DNA from: Lepus europaeus
Taxonomy: Eukaryota > Chordata > Mammalia > Lagomorpha > Leporidae
Assembly: GCF_033115175.1 (NCBI RefSeq)
Contig: NC_084828.1
Span: 93,993,388 to 94,057,387, forward strand
Reading direction: 5' to 3'
Length of the DNA stretch: 64,000 nucleotides
Shown here: in pieces, positions 53,823 to 64,000 of the stretch
Layout: every line of letters starts with the position of its first letter
Numbering within the stretch: the stretch's first letter is position 1
Translations under genes and position numbers: made by a program
The notes under the pieces: model-generated
Seen by the model: the letters and a program-made list of their open reading frames with translations, nothing else
Databases searched by the model: none
Told to the model about the DNA's origin: nothing

Positions 53823-54049
53823 TGTTTTCTTTGTTGTGGTAACATTTAGCGTGAAATCTGCCTTGGTAGCAGATTTTGAAGTGTGCTATCCACAGCTGTT
53901 GAGTGCAGAGACAATGCTGCTCAGATCGCTAGCGTTCGTCTGTGTTGCTCCATTGAGGCTTTGTGCCCACTCATCACTGACTTTCCCCAGCCCTGAGTGA
54001 TCATCACTCCACTCTTAGAGTCCATGAATTTTATTTTATTTTTATTTGC
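53823..54049. other. Unique stretch
   Basis: No feature recognised. Confidence 0.5.
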
Positions 54050-54415
54050 TTTTAAAAGACTTATTTACTTATTTTTATTTTATTTTTTTAAAGATTTATT
54101 TATTTATTTGAAAGGCAGAATTACAGAGAGGCAAAGGCAGAGAAAGAGAGAAAGAGAAATCTTCCATCCGATGGTTCACTCCCCAGTTGACTGCAACAGC
54201 TCAACTGGGCTGATCTGAAGCCAGGAGCCAGGAGCTTCTTCTGTGTCTCCCACATGGGTGCAGGGGCACAAGGACTTGGGCCATCTTCCACTGCTTTCCC
54301 AGGCCATAGATAACAGCTGGATCGGAAGTGGAGCAGCTGGGACTCGGACCAGCGCCCATATGGGATGCCGGCACTGCTGGCAGCAGCTTTATCCACTTTG
54401 CACAGCGCCGGCCCC
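54050..54415 (-). mobile_element. CSINE, group A, with doubled tail
   Basis: A first AAAAGACTTATTTACTTATT is followed by a second AAAGATTTATTTATTTATTTG, suggesting tail duplication. Ends GCACAGCGCCGGCCCC. Confidence 0.9.
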
Positions 54416-55300
54416 AGCAGTCTCTTTACAAGCTCAGCATTCAGCTAGCACATGATTCGGCCATTCCATTCACAGGAGTTCCCCAGGAGAAGGGACGCGC
54501 GTGTCCTTGAGGTGATCTGTGCACAAATGTTCATCACAACTTTGTAATGGGCCAAGACTGGAAATTGCCCAGATGTTCATCAATAGATGGAAGAATAAAT
54601 AAAATGTAGTATATCTGGCCGGCGCCACGGCTCAATATGCTAATCCTCCGCCTGTGGCACTGGCACACCGGGTTCTAGTTCCGGTCGGGGCCCCAGATTC
54701 TGTCCTGGTTGCTCCTCTTCCAGGCCAGCTCTCTGCTGTGGCCCGGGAGTGCAGTGGAGGATGGCCCGAGTGCTTGGGCCCTGCACCCGCATGGGAGACC
54801 AGGAGAAGCACCTGGCTCCTGGCTTTGGATAAGCGCGATGCGCCAGTCGCGTGGCCATTAGAGGGTGAACTAACGGCAAAGGAAGACCTTTCTCTCTCTC
54901 TCTCTCTCTCTCACTGTCTAACTCTGCCTGTCAAAAAAAAAAAAAAAAAAAAAAAAAAAGTAGTATATCTACATAAAGGGATACTGTTCTCTGATAAAAT
55001 GAATGAACTATTGACACATACAACAATGTCGATGAATGTCAAAATAACAGTGTTGAGTGACAAAAATCGTGTAAAATGGTACAATTTTAGGAAATGAGAG
55101 CTTCTCAATTATGACAGAAAGCAGAGTAGAAAGGAGAAATCACCATGGAGCACAAGGAGACACGGGGTGATGGATGCACTGATCATCTTCATAGTGTGGT
55201 GGTGCAGACATTTCTCAACTTCGTCAATCGTGCACTTTAAATATGAGGCATATTGCACATCACCTATACCTCAACAAAAGTTCTTAGAAAAAAGAACCCC
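54416..55300 (+). mobile_element. Old LINE-1 3' end, sense, interrupted by a group B SINE
   Basis: CCCAGATGTTCATCAATAGATGG, AAATGAATGAACTATTGACAC ATACAACAATGTCGATGAATG and CACCTATACCTCAACAAAAG TTC are the L1M 3' end in order. Pieces 54416-54616 and 54960-55300. Confidence 0.85.
54617..54959 (+). mobile_element. CSINE, group B, with 11-bp target-site duplication
   Basis: GTAGTATATCT at 54606-54616 and 54960-54970. Head GGCCGGCGCCACGGCTCAAT, tail CTGCCTGTC and A24. Confidence 0.98.
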
Positions 55301-55801
55301 AAATATCAACTCTACCACTCCCTCTCTCTTCTTTGGGGACCCTGTGTTTAGTGCTTCATTTTAAATTTCCCCATTTCTCACCCTGGGCGTCTCACCTGCA
55401 ATTTCACAACTTGGCTAAATTGGGCTCAATTCTCTCTGAGCTGGACAGTGATGTCACCTTCCAGGGCAATGACAAGAGAGTGCCAGGACTCAGCCAATCC
55501 AAGTGCAGTTGCAGGGTTGCTACACTTCTTGCTTCTTTTCCCACCGCCTAGCTGGAGACCCTTCTCCTTTGGGGCCTATGCCAGAGACCTGAGTTCTTTG
55601 CTAGTCTGAGCACACGCGGACTCAGAGCTGGGGTGACTTTCCTGGTGACAGAGTAAACACGGGGAGTGTGGCTAACTCCGAACCCAGGACAGAAGCTTTG
55701 GCTGCATCTTTTATCAATTTCCACACGGCAGACGATGACACCTTACTGCACATTCCTTGCAACATTCAAGGACAGAATGAGTAAAAGCTCCTTATGTATG
55801 C
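55301..55801. other. Unique stretch
   Basis: No repeat or gene recognised. Confidence 0.5.
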
Positions 55802-55814
55802 AAAGAAAACTAAA

Positions 55815-56167
55815 GGGCCAGCATGGTGGCTCAGCAGGTTAAACCACCATGCACAATGCCAGCATCTCATATGTGCACTGGTTTGAGTGCCTCTACTCCA
55901 CTTCCAATCCAGCTCCCTGCTAGTATGCCTGGGGAAGCAGCGGAGGATGGCCAAGTCTTTGAGCCCCTTTGAGACCTGGATGAAGCTTTTGGCTCTTGTC
56001 TTCAGCCTGGCCTTGCCCTGGCCATTGTGGCCATTTGGAGAGTGAACCAGCAGATGGAAGGTACCTCTCTTTCTCTCCTCCCTCGCTTCTTTGTCTCTCC
56101 CTCCGTCTCTAGCTATAATTCTGACTTTCAAGTAAATAAATAAATAATCATTTTTTAAAAAGAAAGA
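55815..56167 (+). mobile_element. CSINE, group A, with 13-bp target-site duplication
   Basis: AAAGAAAACTAAA at 55802-55814 and 56168-56180. Head GGGCCAGCATGGTGGCTCAG, tail TTTCAAGTAAATAAATAAAT. Confidence 0.95.
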
Positions 56168-56284
56168 AAAGAAAACTAAAAAGCAAGCCAAGATGTCTCC
56201 TAAACAAAGACAGACTTACAACAGGAATTTTCACTGAGTGCACATATTTCTAAAATAATCCTTGCTATATAAATTACAGATATT

Positions 56285-56625
56285 GGGGTGGGCACTGTAG
56301 CCCAGCAGATTAAGCTGCCATTGGGAGACATCCATGTCCCACACAGAAGTGCTGGTTGCAGTCCCAGCTGCTCTGCTGCCAATCCAGCTTCCTGCTAATG
56401 CATCCTGGGAGGCAGCAGATGATGAATCAAGTATCTAGGCTCTTGCCGCCTACGTGGGAGACCTGGTTGGAGTCCCTGGCTCCTGGTCTCAGCCTGGCCA
56501 AGACCTGACTATTGTAGGCATCTGGAGAGTAAACAATAGGATGGAAGATACCTCTCCCTCCATCTCTTTCTCTCTCTGCCTTTCAATTAGATGAAAATGA
56601 ATAAATATTTTCAATAAATAATAAG
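56285..56625 (+). mobile_element. CSINE, group C
   Basis: Head GGGGTGGGCACTGTAGCCCAG, CTGGGAGGCAGCAGATGATG, GTAGGCATCTGGAGAGTAAAC, tail CTTTCAATTAGATGAAAATG. Confidence 0.92.
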
Positions 56626-57691
56626 AAATCACAAATATAAATAATGATCAAGTCTGTTAATTCCTTCTTCCTATAAAAAGGAAAAATTCCTTCTGAATGG
56701 GTGTAAGGAGACCTCATGTTAGTGGGGGAATTTGTCTAAGGATCTTCCAGAAAGCCCTCCTGGCTGGTTTTACACCTTTGAGTGTTCCCCCGCTACACCT
56801 CCCCCTCCCAGGGCTGTGCTAACTGCCTGCCTCTGCATCTTCATCTCTCACCCTTTAACTCAGGTCCACCTGGGCTTGGCCTCACCCCACCAGTGAGGTG
56901 CTCTCAGGAGCTGCCCTCACGGCCTTTGCTCAGAGCTGACCCAGCACCTGCCTGCAGCCCTACCCTTCCTCTCTGCACTTCTCTAAGGCCCTGGCCACCT
57001 CTCAGTTCCTCCTCCCATTGGCTCCTCGTTGTATCCCAAGCCCTTAAAAATGGATAATGTCCTAAATTTTGCCTTTGGCTAGATTTTCCTCTCTGTGTAT
57101 ACAGACTCTGAATATCTTTTATCCTCCCATGCTTCAAGTTGCATTTACTATTCAAATGACTCCCAAATCTCTGTGTTTAGCCCTAAGTTCCCTCTGCAGG
57201 CTTCAGATTCACAGATGGTGGCCTATAAATACAATGCGTGTTTTAAGATCTGCAACTCAAAGTCCTGAAGGGTCCCTCAGCCGACCAGAAACGATGGAGA
57301 ATGCTTACAGGTGAAGTGAGGATGAGACTGAATTGAAGAAAGAAAGCAGAGTGCCCCACGCCTGAGGAGAGAACTGAGGACAGAGGGACCCAGGAGCACC
57401 CAAACTGACAACCGTCAGGAGGAGAGGCCCTGGGTTTGGTCTCCATAAACCACCCCCTGCCCACATATACACAAACACCCAGCCCCCCGAGGCAGCTGGG
57501 CCTCTCCCAGCAGATAGCACAGTGGAAGGCAGCCATGGCTTGGAGAGAAAAAGCAGTAACCCATGCATAGCAACCCAAGAAACAAGTGGAGGCAGTTGTG
57601 ATGAGATCTTGAGAATTTTTAGAAATACAATTATGGAAGCAAAAATTTCAGTGGATGAGCTGATAACAAAATAACTGCAGCTTAAAAGAGC
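56626..57691. other. SINE-free stretch
   Basis: 56860-56990 may contain an L2 relic (ACGGCCTTTGCTCAGAGCTG). 57590-57690 (GAAATACAATTATGGAAGC, AAAAATTTCAGTGGATGAGC) may be an ORF1-side piece of the LINE-1 that follows. No gene recognised. Confidence 0.4.
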
Positions 57692-57692
57692 T

Positions 57693-58034
57693 ACTGAGCT
57701 GGGCCAAGGGTTTTGCTCAGCAGTTAAGTCTGCCTGGGATGCCCACATCGCAAATGAGTGCTTGCGTTCAAGTCCTAGCTCCTCTGCTTCGTGTCCAGCT
57801 TCCTGTGAATGAATACCCTGGGAGGCGGCAGATGATGGCCCAAGTACCTGGGTCCATGCCACCCATGCAAGAGATCCAGTAAGAGTTCTGGGCTCCTGGG
57901 CTTTAGCCTGGCCCAGCCCTTCTTGCTGTCTGGGGGAGTGAACCAGCCAACAGATCTCTCTTCATTCATATTCTCTCTCTCTCTCTCTTTCCCCTCTTCC
58001 TCTTTTTCCTCCTCCTTTCAAATAAAATAAAAGA
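57693..58034 (+). mobile_element. CSINE, group C
   Basis: Head GAGCTGGGCCAAGGGTTTTG CTCAGCAGTTAAG, CCTGGGAGGCGGCAGATGATG, tail TCAAATAAAATAAAAG. Confidence 0.9.
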
Positions 58035-58035
58035 A

Positions 58036-58370
58036 GGGCCAGTGCTGTGACATAGCGAGTAAAGCTGCCACCTGCAGTGCCGACATCCCATATGGGTGTT
58101 GGTTCAAGTCTCAGCTGCTCCACTTCCCATCCAGCTCTCTGCTATGGCCTGTGAAAGCAGTAGAAGATGGCCCAAGTCCTTGTGCCCCTGCACCCACATG
58201 GGAGACGCAGAAGAAGCTCCTGGCTCCTGGCTTCAGATCGGTCTAGTTCAGCTGTTGCGCCCATTTGGGGAGTGAACCACTGGTAGGAAGACTTCTCTCT
58301 CTCTCTCTCTGCCTCTCTGTAACTCTGCCTTTCAAATAAATAAATAAATCTTTAAAAATAAATAAAGAGA
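58036..58370 (+). mobile_element. CSINE, group A
   Basis: Head GGGCCAGTGCTGTGACATAG, core GGGAGTGAACCACTGGTAGG, tail TTTCAAATAAATAAATAAATC. Confidence 0.94.
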
Positions 58371-58603
58371 AAGAAAGTAAATAACTTATTTTTAAATAAT
58401 TTGTTATTTTTAAAAAGGATATTTTAGGTAAGTCCCAAGGTAACCACAAAAAACAAACTATAGAAGTTACACACAAAAAAATAGAGAAACGAATCAAAGC
58501 ATATCAATATGAAAAATCAACAAAACATGAAAAGAAAAGAACAAGAAAGGAAAAGACAGACAAAGTACCCACAAGATTAACAGAAAACAGTGCGCACGAT
58601 GAT

Positions 58604-58862
58604 GAGAGCCCAGCGCTGTGGTGCAGCAGGTGAGCTGCCAGTTCTTGTCTCAGCTGCTCTGCCTCCAGGCCAGTTTTCTGCTAACGCACCTGGGAAGACA
58701 GAAGAAGATGGCCAAGTACTTGTGGCCCTGCCACCCAATGGGGTTCTTGGCTCCTGGCTTCTCTCTGGCCCAGATCTGAATGTCGAGGCCATTTGTGCAG
58801 TGAACCAGCAGATGAAGATTCTCTCTCTCTCTCTCTCGCTCTGCCTTTCAAATAAACAAAGA
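58604..58862 (+). mobile_element. CSINE, group A, internally deleted
   Basis: Head GAGCCCAGCGCTGTGGTGCAG CAGG, loses the ATCCCATATGGG segment, tail CCTTTCAAATAAACAAAG. Confidence 0.88.
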
Positions 58863-58875
58863 TTTATTTTTTAAG

Positions 58876-59209
58876 TTGGTGCCGCGGCTCACTAGGCTAA
58901 TCCTCCGCCTGTGGCGCCGGCACCCCAGGTTCTAGTCCCTGTCGGGGTGCTGGATTCTGTCCCAGTTTCTCCTCTTCCAGTCCAGCTCTCTGCTGTGGCC
59001 CGGGAGTGCAGTGGAGGATGGCCCAAGTGCTTGGGCCCTGCACCCGCATGGGAGGCCAGGAGAAACACCTGGCTCCTGGCTTTGGATCGGAGCAGCGCGC
59101 TGGCCGTAGCGGCCATTTTGGGGGGTGAACCAACGGAAGGAAGACCTTTCTCTCTGTCTCTCTCTCTCACTGTCTAACTCTGCCTGTCAAAAAAAAAAAA
59201 AAAAAAAAA
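58876..59209 (+). mobile_element. CSINE, group B
   Basis: TTGGTGCCGCGGCTCACTAGG CTAATCC, GGTGAACCAACGGAAGG, tail CTGCCTGTC and A20. Confidence 0.96.
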
Positions 59210-59317
59210 AGATTTTTTTTAAATAGAGTGAACAAAATGAAAATAGTAAATTCTTTCCTACCAATCAATAATTACTTTAAACGGACATAGATTAAGCTCT
59301 CCACTCAAAAGGTATAG

Positions 59318-59672
59318 AGTGGGGGCAGGTATATGACATCTCTTGGAACGCCCACATCCCGTACCAGAGTGCCTGGCTGGGGCCTCGCTGGGCTTCTTAC
59401 TCCAGCTTCCTGCTAATGCATGCCCTGAGAAGCGTTAGTTGATGGCTCAAGTACCTGGGTCCCTGCTACTCACATGGAAGACCTGGTCCAGCTCTCGACC
59501 TTGGCCTGCCCTGTCCCAGCATCAGCTGTTGCAGGCATTTAGGGAATGAATACCTCTCACTCGCTCGCTCGCTCCCTCTCTCCTTCCCTCCCTTTCTTCC
59601 TCCCTCACTTCTTCCCTCCCTCTCTCTGTGTCTCTCTGCCTCTCAAATAAAATGGAAATAAATAAAAAAAAA
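59318..59672 (+). mobile_element. CSINE, group C
   Basis: Head GGGGGCAGGTATATGACATC, GCAGGCATTTAGGGAATG, a long CTCGCTCGCTCG / TCCCTCCC tract (59560-59640), tail TCTCAAATAAAATGG. Confidence 0.9.
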
Positions 59673-60130
59673 TTGCAAATTGGCTGAATGAACTAAAACA
59701 AGAAAACAAGACCCAACCATGTGTCATCCCTGAGAAACTCAATTTGATGTAAGGACACGTGTGGGCTGAAAGTTATACCAGGTGTCTTTTTCTGACCATG
59801 AAGGAATAAAACTAGAAATCAATAACAGGAAGAAAACTGAAAAATTCACACAGAGGAAATTAAACATCACACTCTTAAATAACCATTGGCTAAAAGAAGA
59901 AACCAAAAAGAAAATGAGAAAAAGGTTTGAATCAAATGAAAACAAAAAATTCACCAAAGGAAAACTTCTGGAGTACAGCAAAAGCCTTCTTAAGGGGAAG
60001 CTTTGCAATGACAAATGCCTACACTTAAAAAATGAAGACAGATCTCAAATCAACAATCTAACTTTATACCTCAAATAACTAGAAAGAGCTAACCACAAAG
60101 TTAGGAGAAGAAAGGAAATTTAAAAAATGT

Positions 60131-60502
60131 TGGGCCAGTGCTGTAGCAAAGAGGATAAAGCCTCTGCCTGCAGTGCTGGCATCCCATATGGGCACTGGTT
60201 CAAGTCCCAGCTGCTCCACTTCTGATCCAGCTTTCTGCTATGGTCTGAGAAAGCAGTGGAAGATGGCCCAAGTCCTTGGGCCCCTGAATCCATGTGGGAG
60301 ACCTGGAGGAAGCTCCTGGCTCCTGGCTCCTGGCTTTGAATTGGCGCAGCTCCGCCCGTTGTGGCCAATTGGGGAATGAACAAGCGGATGAAAGTCTCTC
60401 TCTCTCTCTTTCTCTCTCTCTGCCTCTCTCTCTCTGCCTCTCCTCTCTGTGTAACTCTGACTTTCAAATAAAGAAATAAATAAATCTTAAAAAAAAAAAA
60501 GA
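60131..60502 (+). mobile_element. CSINE, group A
   Basis: Head TGGGCCAGTGCTGTAGCAAAG, a tripled CTCCTGG unit, tail CTTTCAAATAAAGAAATAAAT. Confidence 0.94.
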
Positions 60503-60509
60503 AAAGAAA

Positions 60510-60764
60510 GAGACTGCTGAGTTTTGTATCCAAACTCCCTCTAGGAAGCTGGGTATGGTTTATTGGTTGTGACAAATACATTATACTAATATGAGGTGCT
60601 AATAATAGGGTGTGGTTTCTGGATTGCCACAGTATGCTAATAAACAATGTCAGTAACAGAGGGAGCTGGGTGCCGGGCAGATGGGGACTCTGCACCACTT
60701 CACAAATTTGTTTTGTAAATTTAAAGCTATTCTGAAATAAAAAGTTACAAAGAGATGACTGAGC
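60510..60764 (+). mobile_element. LINE-1 3' terminal piece, sense
   Basis: GGTTGTGACAAATACATTAT ACTAATATGAGGTGCTAATAA TAGG and TTTAAAGCTATTCTGAAATAA AAAG follow an L1M 3'UTR end. Possibly the end of the same element as 58371-60125. Confidence 0.65.
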
Positions 60765-61058
60765 GACTGAGCCGTTTTTCCCGAGTGGCTTTTGTGTTTC
60801 ACATCCTCAGCAGGAACGTGAGAGGTGCACTTGCTCCACCCTCCTCAGCACTTGGCAGAGTTGGCCTCCTTAATTTTAGATATTCCGGCAGGTGCATAGT
60901 GGCATCTCATTGTGGCTGTAATTTGCATTTCAGTTTAAATTTAGGACCTCATAAATATAACAAGCAAATGAGCTGAGAATTATTCCGCCTATACAATTGC
61001 CCTAAGAATAACTGGTTAAAAATAATTAGGTACCTCATGTAGTACAAATAATAAGTGA
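60765..61058 (-). mobile_element. LINE-1 3' region piece, antisense
   Basis: CCTCAGCACTTGGCAGAGTTG, TTAATTTTAGATATTCCGGCA GGTGCATAGTGGCATCTCATT GTGG is the reverse complement of the L1M region just before the 3'UTR. Confidence 0.75.
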
Positions 61059-61072
61059 GCACTGACATTTTC

Positions 61073-61415
61073 TTTTTTAAAAAGATTTATTTATTTATTT
61101 TAAACATTTATTTTATTTATTTGAAAGACAGAGTTACAGAAAGAGGCAGAGAGAGAGAGATCTACTGGTTCTCTCCCCAAATGGCTGTAGCCACTGGAGC
61201 TGAGCCTATTCGAAGCCAGGAGCCAGGAGCTTCTTCTGGGTCTCCCACGTGGGTGCAGGGGCCCAAGGGCTTGAGGCATCTTCTGCTGCTTTCTCAGGCA
61301 CATTAGCAGGGAGCTGGATCGGAAGTGGAGCAGCCAGGACTTGAACCAGTGGCTATATGGGATGCCGACACTGCGGGCCAGGGCTTTAATCCATGCCCCA
61401 CAGCGCCGGCCCCTG
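61073..61415 (-). mobile_element. CSINE, group A, with 14-bp target-site duplication
   Basis: GCACTGACATTTTC (61059-61072) and GCGCTGACATTTTC (61416-61429). The tail motif TTTATTTATTT is doubled. Ends CCCACAGCGCCGGCCCC. Confidence 0.95.
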
Positions 61416-62520
61416 CGCTGACATTTTCAACCTTCTTCTCGAGCCTCCCCTCGGATCTGAAGCTGGATGAGGCCCAGAGAAGCAAATCTGCTTGGTCACA
61501 AGTTCAGTTAGGGGTTTCCGTCCTCACCCTGCCGTGGTGGCCGCTGCTCTTCTTGTACGCTCCCTTTCCTACAGCACGTAGGAAATCATGGCAAGCATCA
61601 CGCCGCGTCAAGATTCTTAAAGCCCTAAACAGAATTCAGCTTTTGCTCAATATTTACCATAAAGGACGACTACCACGAACTGATTTTGTTTTCTGCTAGG
61701 CAATGGGCTGTAACCTCTTTGGGGGCAGGAATTTGCTTGATTATCTGACAAAAATGGCGGTGCAGAGAGAGAGGACAGGTGGACAAGGGACAGAGGAGTG
61801 AGGACCAAGCGCTGGCTGGTGCTGTTGGGCAGATCTGTGCCATCCTGGACCACTAGGAAGTTCATGGAACACTAGGGGTTCTCTCTTCTCTCTCTTCTCT
61901 CTCTCTCCCCGCCCTTCCTTCCCTCCCTCCTGTTCTGTTTAAGATGTGGGTACCAGGATCTGCCTTGAGATGTCACAAGGAGTGCTGGCCAGCTGAGTGA
62001 GAGCCTTTGGACAGAGGTGATGTGGGCTGAGCTTTGTAACCAGGAGCTGAACCCCCCAACAGGTGCGAGAGGCAGTCACAGGGCAGACCCGGCCAGGGGA
62101 AGTGAGGGGAGACCTGGAGAGGGAGGGGCCTCTGCCTCACGGACTGAAGGGTGTGGTGAGTGCTGGGACCACCGCTCCCACCTCCGCCCTACTGCCCTCA
62201 GTTGTCTCTCCACCCCAGAGGTGAAGACTTGTCACCATTGCCCGTCCTGTTCCCGAGGGTGCTGTGCTCTGTGGGAGCAGGGTGGACCACGGACTTTCCC
62301 CGAGTGACAGGAACTGGGGCCTGCTCACCGACTCCTGCTGGGGAAGCCGGGCCCCATGGCGCTGGGGACATTCCAGCTTCTCCCTTTCCAGTTAGGCAGG
62401 ATGACTCTCCCCATCTCATCCCGACTGCCCACAGGGCTTGGCTCTGGTTCTGCGGTGCACAATGTGACAGAAGGGCCAGTGGAGGTCCACGCCCCTCTCG
62501 CAACTCAGCCACCTGGTCTT

Positions 62521-62535
62521 CCAGCAGGTGTCACT
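62521..62535 (+). promoter_or_regulatory. CTCF-like motif
   Basis: CCAGCAGGTGTCACT matches CCASYAGRKGGCRSY at 14 of 15 positions, in unique DNA. Confidence 0.42.
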
Positions 62536-62745
62536 CTGCTGGTCCTCGGAGGCGAAGTCCCTTCCGCTCTGCCTTCCTTCTCCTTGGTCATCTCCCCCTA
62601 AGATGCCCCAGATCTTCGGAGGGTTCTCTGTAACCTAACCCCTTGATGTGTCCTTTGAGGGCCCCAGGCTCTGTCCTTGTGGTGGTTCCCAAACCAAGGG
62701 TTGTCCTGGAGCTGCGTGGTACTAAGAGTGGAGGGAGGAAGGCCT

Positions 62746-62797
62746 AGGGCAGGAAAGGGGGCGGAGCGTCCAGGGCAGGAAAGGGGGCGGAGCGTCC
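62746..62797 (+). repeat. Perfect 26-bp tandem duplication containing GC boxes
   Basis: The unit starting AGGGCAGGAAAGGGGGCGG and ending AGCGTCC occurs at 62746-62771 and 62772-62797. Each has one SP1/KLF-type GGGGCGG. A third partial copy (GGGCAGGA) follows. Confidence 0.96.
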
Positions 62798-63724
62798 TGG
62801 GCAGGAGGACCAGCGTGAGCAAAGGCCTGGAAACAAGAGTGTGGTGCATTTGGGTCCGGGCAGGTGGTCCTGCCATCTCAACTCTGGGACTGAGTGTGAG
62901 TTTGCCGAGGGAGCTGAGGCAGTGAGATGGAGGGGACAGGAAGCCCGAGACGGTTTTCCAGGGGTGCCCTCATCTAAGGTGACGAGCAGAGCGGAATGGC
63001 GGAAGGCAGGGAGCAACCTGACCTCACGGATGCTCCCGGGCCTGCGCTGAGGGAAGAGGCTGGCCCCGGAGCCGCTTAGGAGACTAGCTCTGTCCAGGCA
63101 GGTGGTGTTGAGGGGCTGTGTAGGGGATGGTAGAGGGGTGGTTGCCACGTTGCAGAATGTGAGGGCTGGGGAGAGGCAAGGGTATGCTGGCGTTTCTACA
63201 GAGAACGGAGCGGCCCCTGGCTCCCTGTCCTTGAAGCCCCTGATCTCCAGGCGAGTGACTCATTCGGTCCCCCAGTGCTAAGGCCACACGTCAGGCACCT
63301 GCTGGCCACTCAGGGACCCTGCACCCTGTCTTGCCCTCATGAAGACCCCACGATGCTCTACTCAATGCCAGGGCACCAGCAGGCATCTCCCAGCACACCA
63401 GGCACCACCCCTGCAAAGCTCTCACACCAGCTCTGTTTGTGTGAGGCTTAAGAAAAGGGGCCAGTAGGTTCACTCAGATACCCGGATTTATGACTTCCCT
63501 TAGGAGAAATCAGAAGCTCTGCATCCAAGCCTTGTGTTCCAGCCAGAGAAGGAGCAGCCTGTGTTTTCCGGCCGGTCTGATTCCCGCCACTGCCGGCTTC
63601 TTTCATTTATGTCACCCAAGCCGCCTGAAGGCATCTGAGTCTGTGACCTCTGTCTTGAGTTGAAAGGTTTTCAATGCTGAGAAAGATCTGCTTCTGTTTC
63701 CAACACAGAGTTTTCGCAGTCTCA

Positions 63725-63890
63725 GGACAATGGCTACCATTTATTGAGCACTTACTCTGTGCTGGGCGCTTTACATGCAGTCTGCCTCTTGATCCTCACA
63801 CCCTGACGGGTGCAAAAGGCAGGGCTCAGAAAGAAGGAGTAATTTGCCTACTAACACCCAGCTAGAAAATAGTAAGACCTTGTAGGAGTG
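63725..63890 (-). repeat. MIR element
   Basis: ATGGCTACCATTTATTGAGC ACTTACTCTGTGCTGGGCGC TTTACATGCAG is a very good match to the reverse complement of the MIR 3' half. The core follows (GTAATTTGCCTACTAACACCC). Confidence 0.92.
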
Positions 63891-64000
63891 TGGGCAAAGA
63901 TTATTGAAAGTTCCAGACCATCTGGAATTGGTGGCATCTGCAAGACCCCAGCCAGACTCTGAGCAGGCCCCTGACACCGTTGACCAGCCCCACCTGCCTT

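Larger units (their letters stand above)
58371..60125 (+). mobile_element. LINE-1 ORF2 relic, sense, three SINEs inserted
   Basis: Pieces 58371-58603 (GGTAACCACAAAAAACAAAC, GAATCAAAGCATATCAATATG), 59210-59317 (CAATAATTACTTTAAACGG) and 59673-60125. The last contains a 98-codon open stretch (59782-60078) reading SDHEGIKLEINNRKKT and RSQINNLTLYLK, clear ORF2p motifs between the endonuclease and reverse-transcriptase domains. Most of the endonuclease region is deleted near 59750. Confidence 0.9.
61430..63719. other. GC-rich SINE-free island at the window end
   Basis: About 2.3 kb of unique DNA with a CTCF-like motif (62521-62535), a 26-bp tandem duplication with GGGGCGG boxes (62746-62797) and a CT-rich tract (61877-61930). 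Open frames are GC artefacts; none shows family motifs. Confidence 0.45.

Noticed and set aside
59782..60078. 98-codon open frame as a possible gene
   Set aside because: The translation is LINE-1 ORF2p; the flanks are broken L1 sequence.
48988..64000. Search for EPHB3 or other downstream gene exons
   Set aside because: No kinase, ephrin-binding or other recognisable coding exon with splice sites on either strand, so the next gene is presumably beyond the window.

Overview
The window is from a lagomorph nuclear genome, most likely rabbit. The main sign is about 75 copies of the lagomorph-specific, tRNA-derived C-repeat SINE (CSINE), alongside MIR, L2, old LINE-1, MaLR/ERVL LTR and Tigger-type remnants. 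No bacterial or phage features are present. The only gene I can support is the 3' end of chordin (CHRD) on the + strand at 140-1605: three terminal coding exons, the stop codon, the 3'UTR and an ATTAAA poly(A) signal. In human, CHRD is followed by a long intergenic interval and then EPHB3, so the remaining ~62 kb is best read as that intergenic interval. No EPHB3 exon is visible.

Layout. 1-1605: end of CHRD, with an L2 relic, a CSINE and a MIR relic in its introns. 1.6-14 kb: intergenic DNA with CSINEs and a SINE-free island at 10.1-11.8 kb. 14.1-16 kb: old antisense LINE-1 broken by SINEs. 16.2-30 kb: alternating unique DNA and SINEs. 30.6-35.3 kb: LINE-1-like relics, an MLT1-type LTR, a solo ERV LTR nested in an older LTR, and a MER-type repeat. 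35.9-42.7 kb: one colinear, decayed sense LINE-1 ORF2 broken by many SINEs and an MLT1-type LTR. 45.3-48.4 kb: SINE-free unique DNA with a Tigger relic. 49.3-49.6 kb: MaLR internal sequence. 51-61 kb: further LINE-1 pieces and CSINEs. 61.4-64 kb: GC-rich, SINE-free DNA with a MIR at the end.

Three CSINE groups are used in the entries. Group A (CSINE2-like) has a head like GCGCTGTGGC, the core GGAGTGAACCAG and an (AAAT)n-type tail. Group B (CSINE3-like, the youngest, copies very alike) has the head GGCCGGCGCCGTGGCTCA, GGCTAATCCTCCGCCT and GGTGAACCAACGG, with poly(A) after CTGCCTGTC. Group C (CSINE1-like, the oldest) has GCAGTTAAG in the head and GCAGGCATTTGGGGAGTG in the core. Strand '-' means the copy starts with its T-rich tail on the + strand. 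Family names come from memory of consensus sequences; no database search was possible, and boundaries are good to about 5-20 bases unless a target-site duplication (TSD) fixes them.

I found no undescribed biological system. The observations most worth checking are a pair of CTCF-like motifs at 31.55/31.66 kb, a triple DR1 nuclear-receptor motif at 16.33 kb, a SINE-free island with a perfect CRE at 10.97 kb, nested retroelements with exact TSDs, and a coding-like but broken reading frame at 6.0-6.5 kb.
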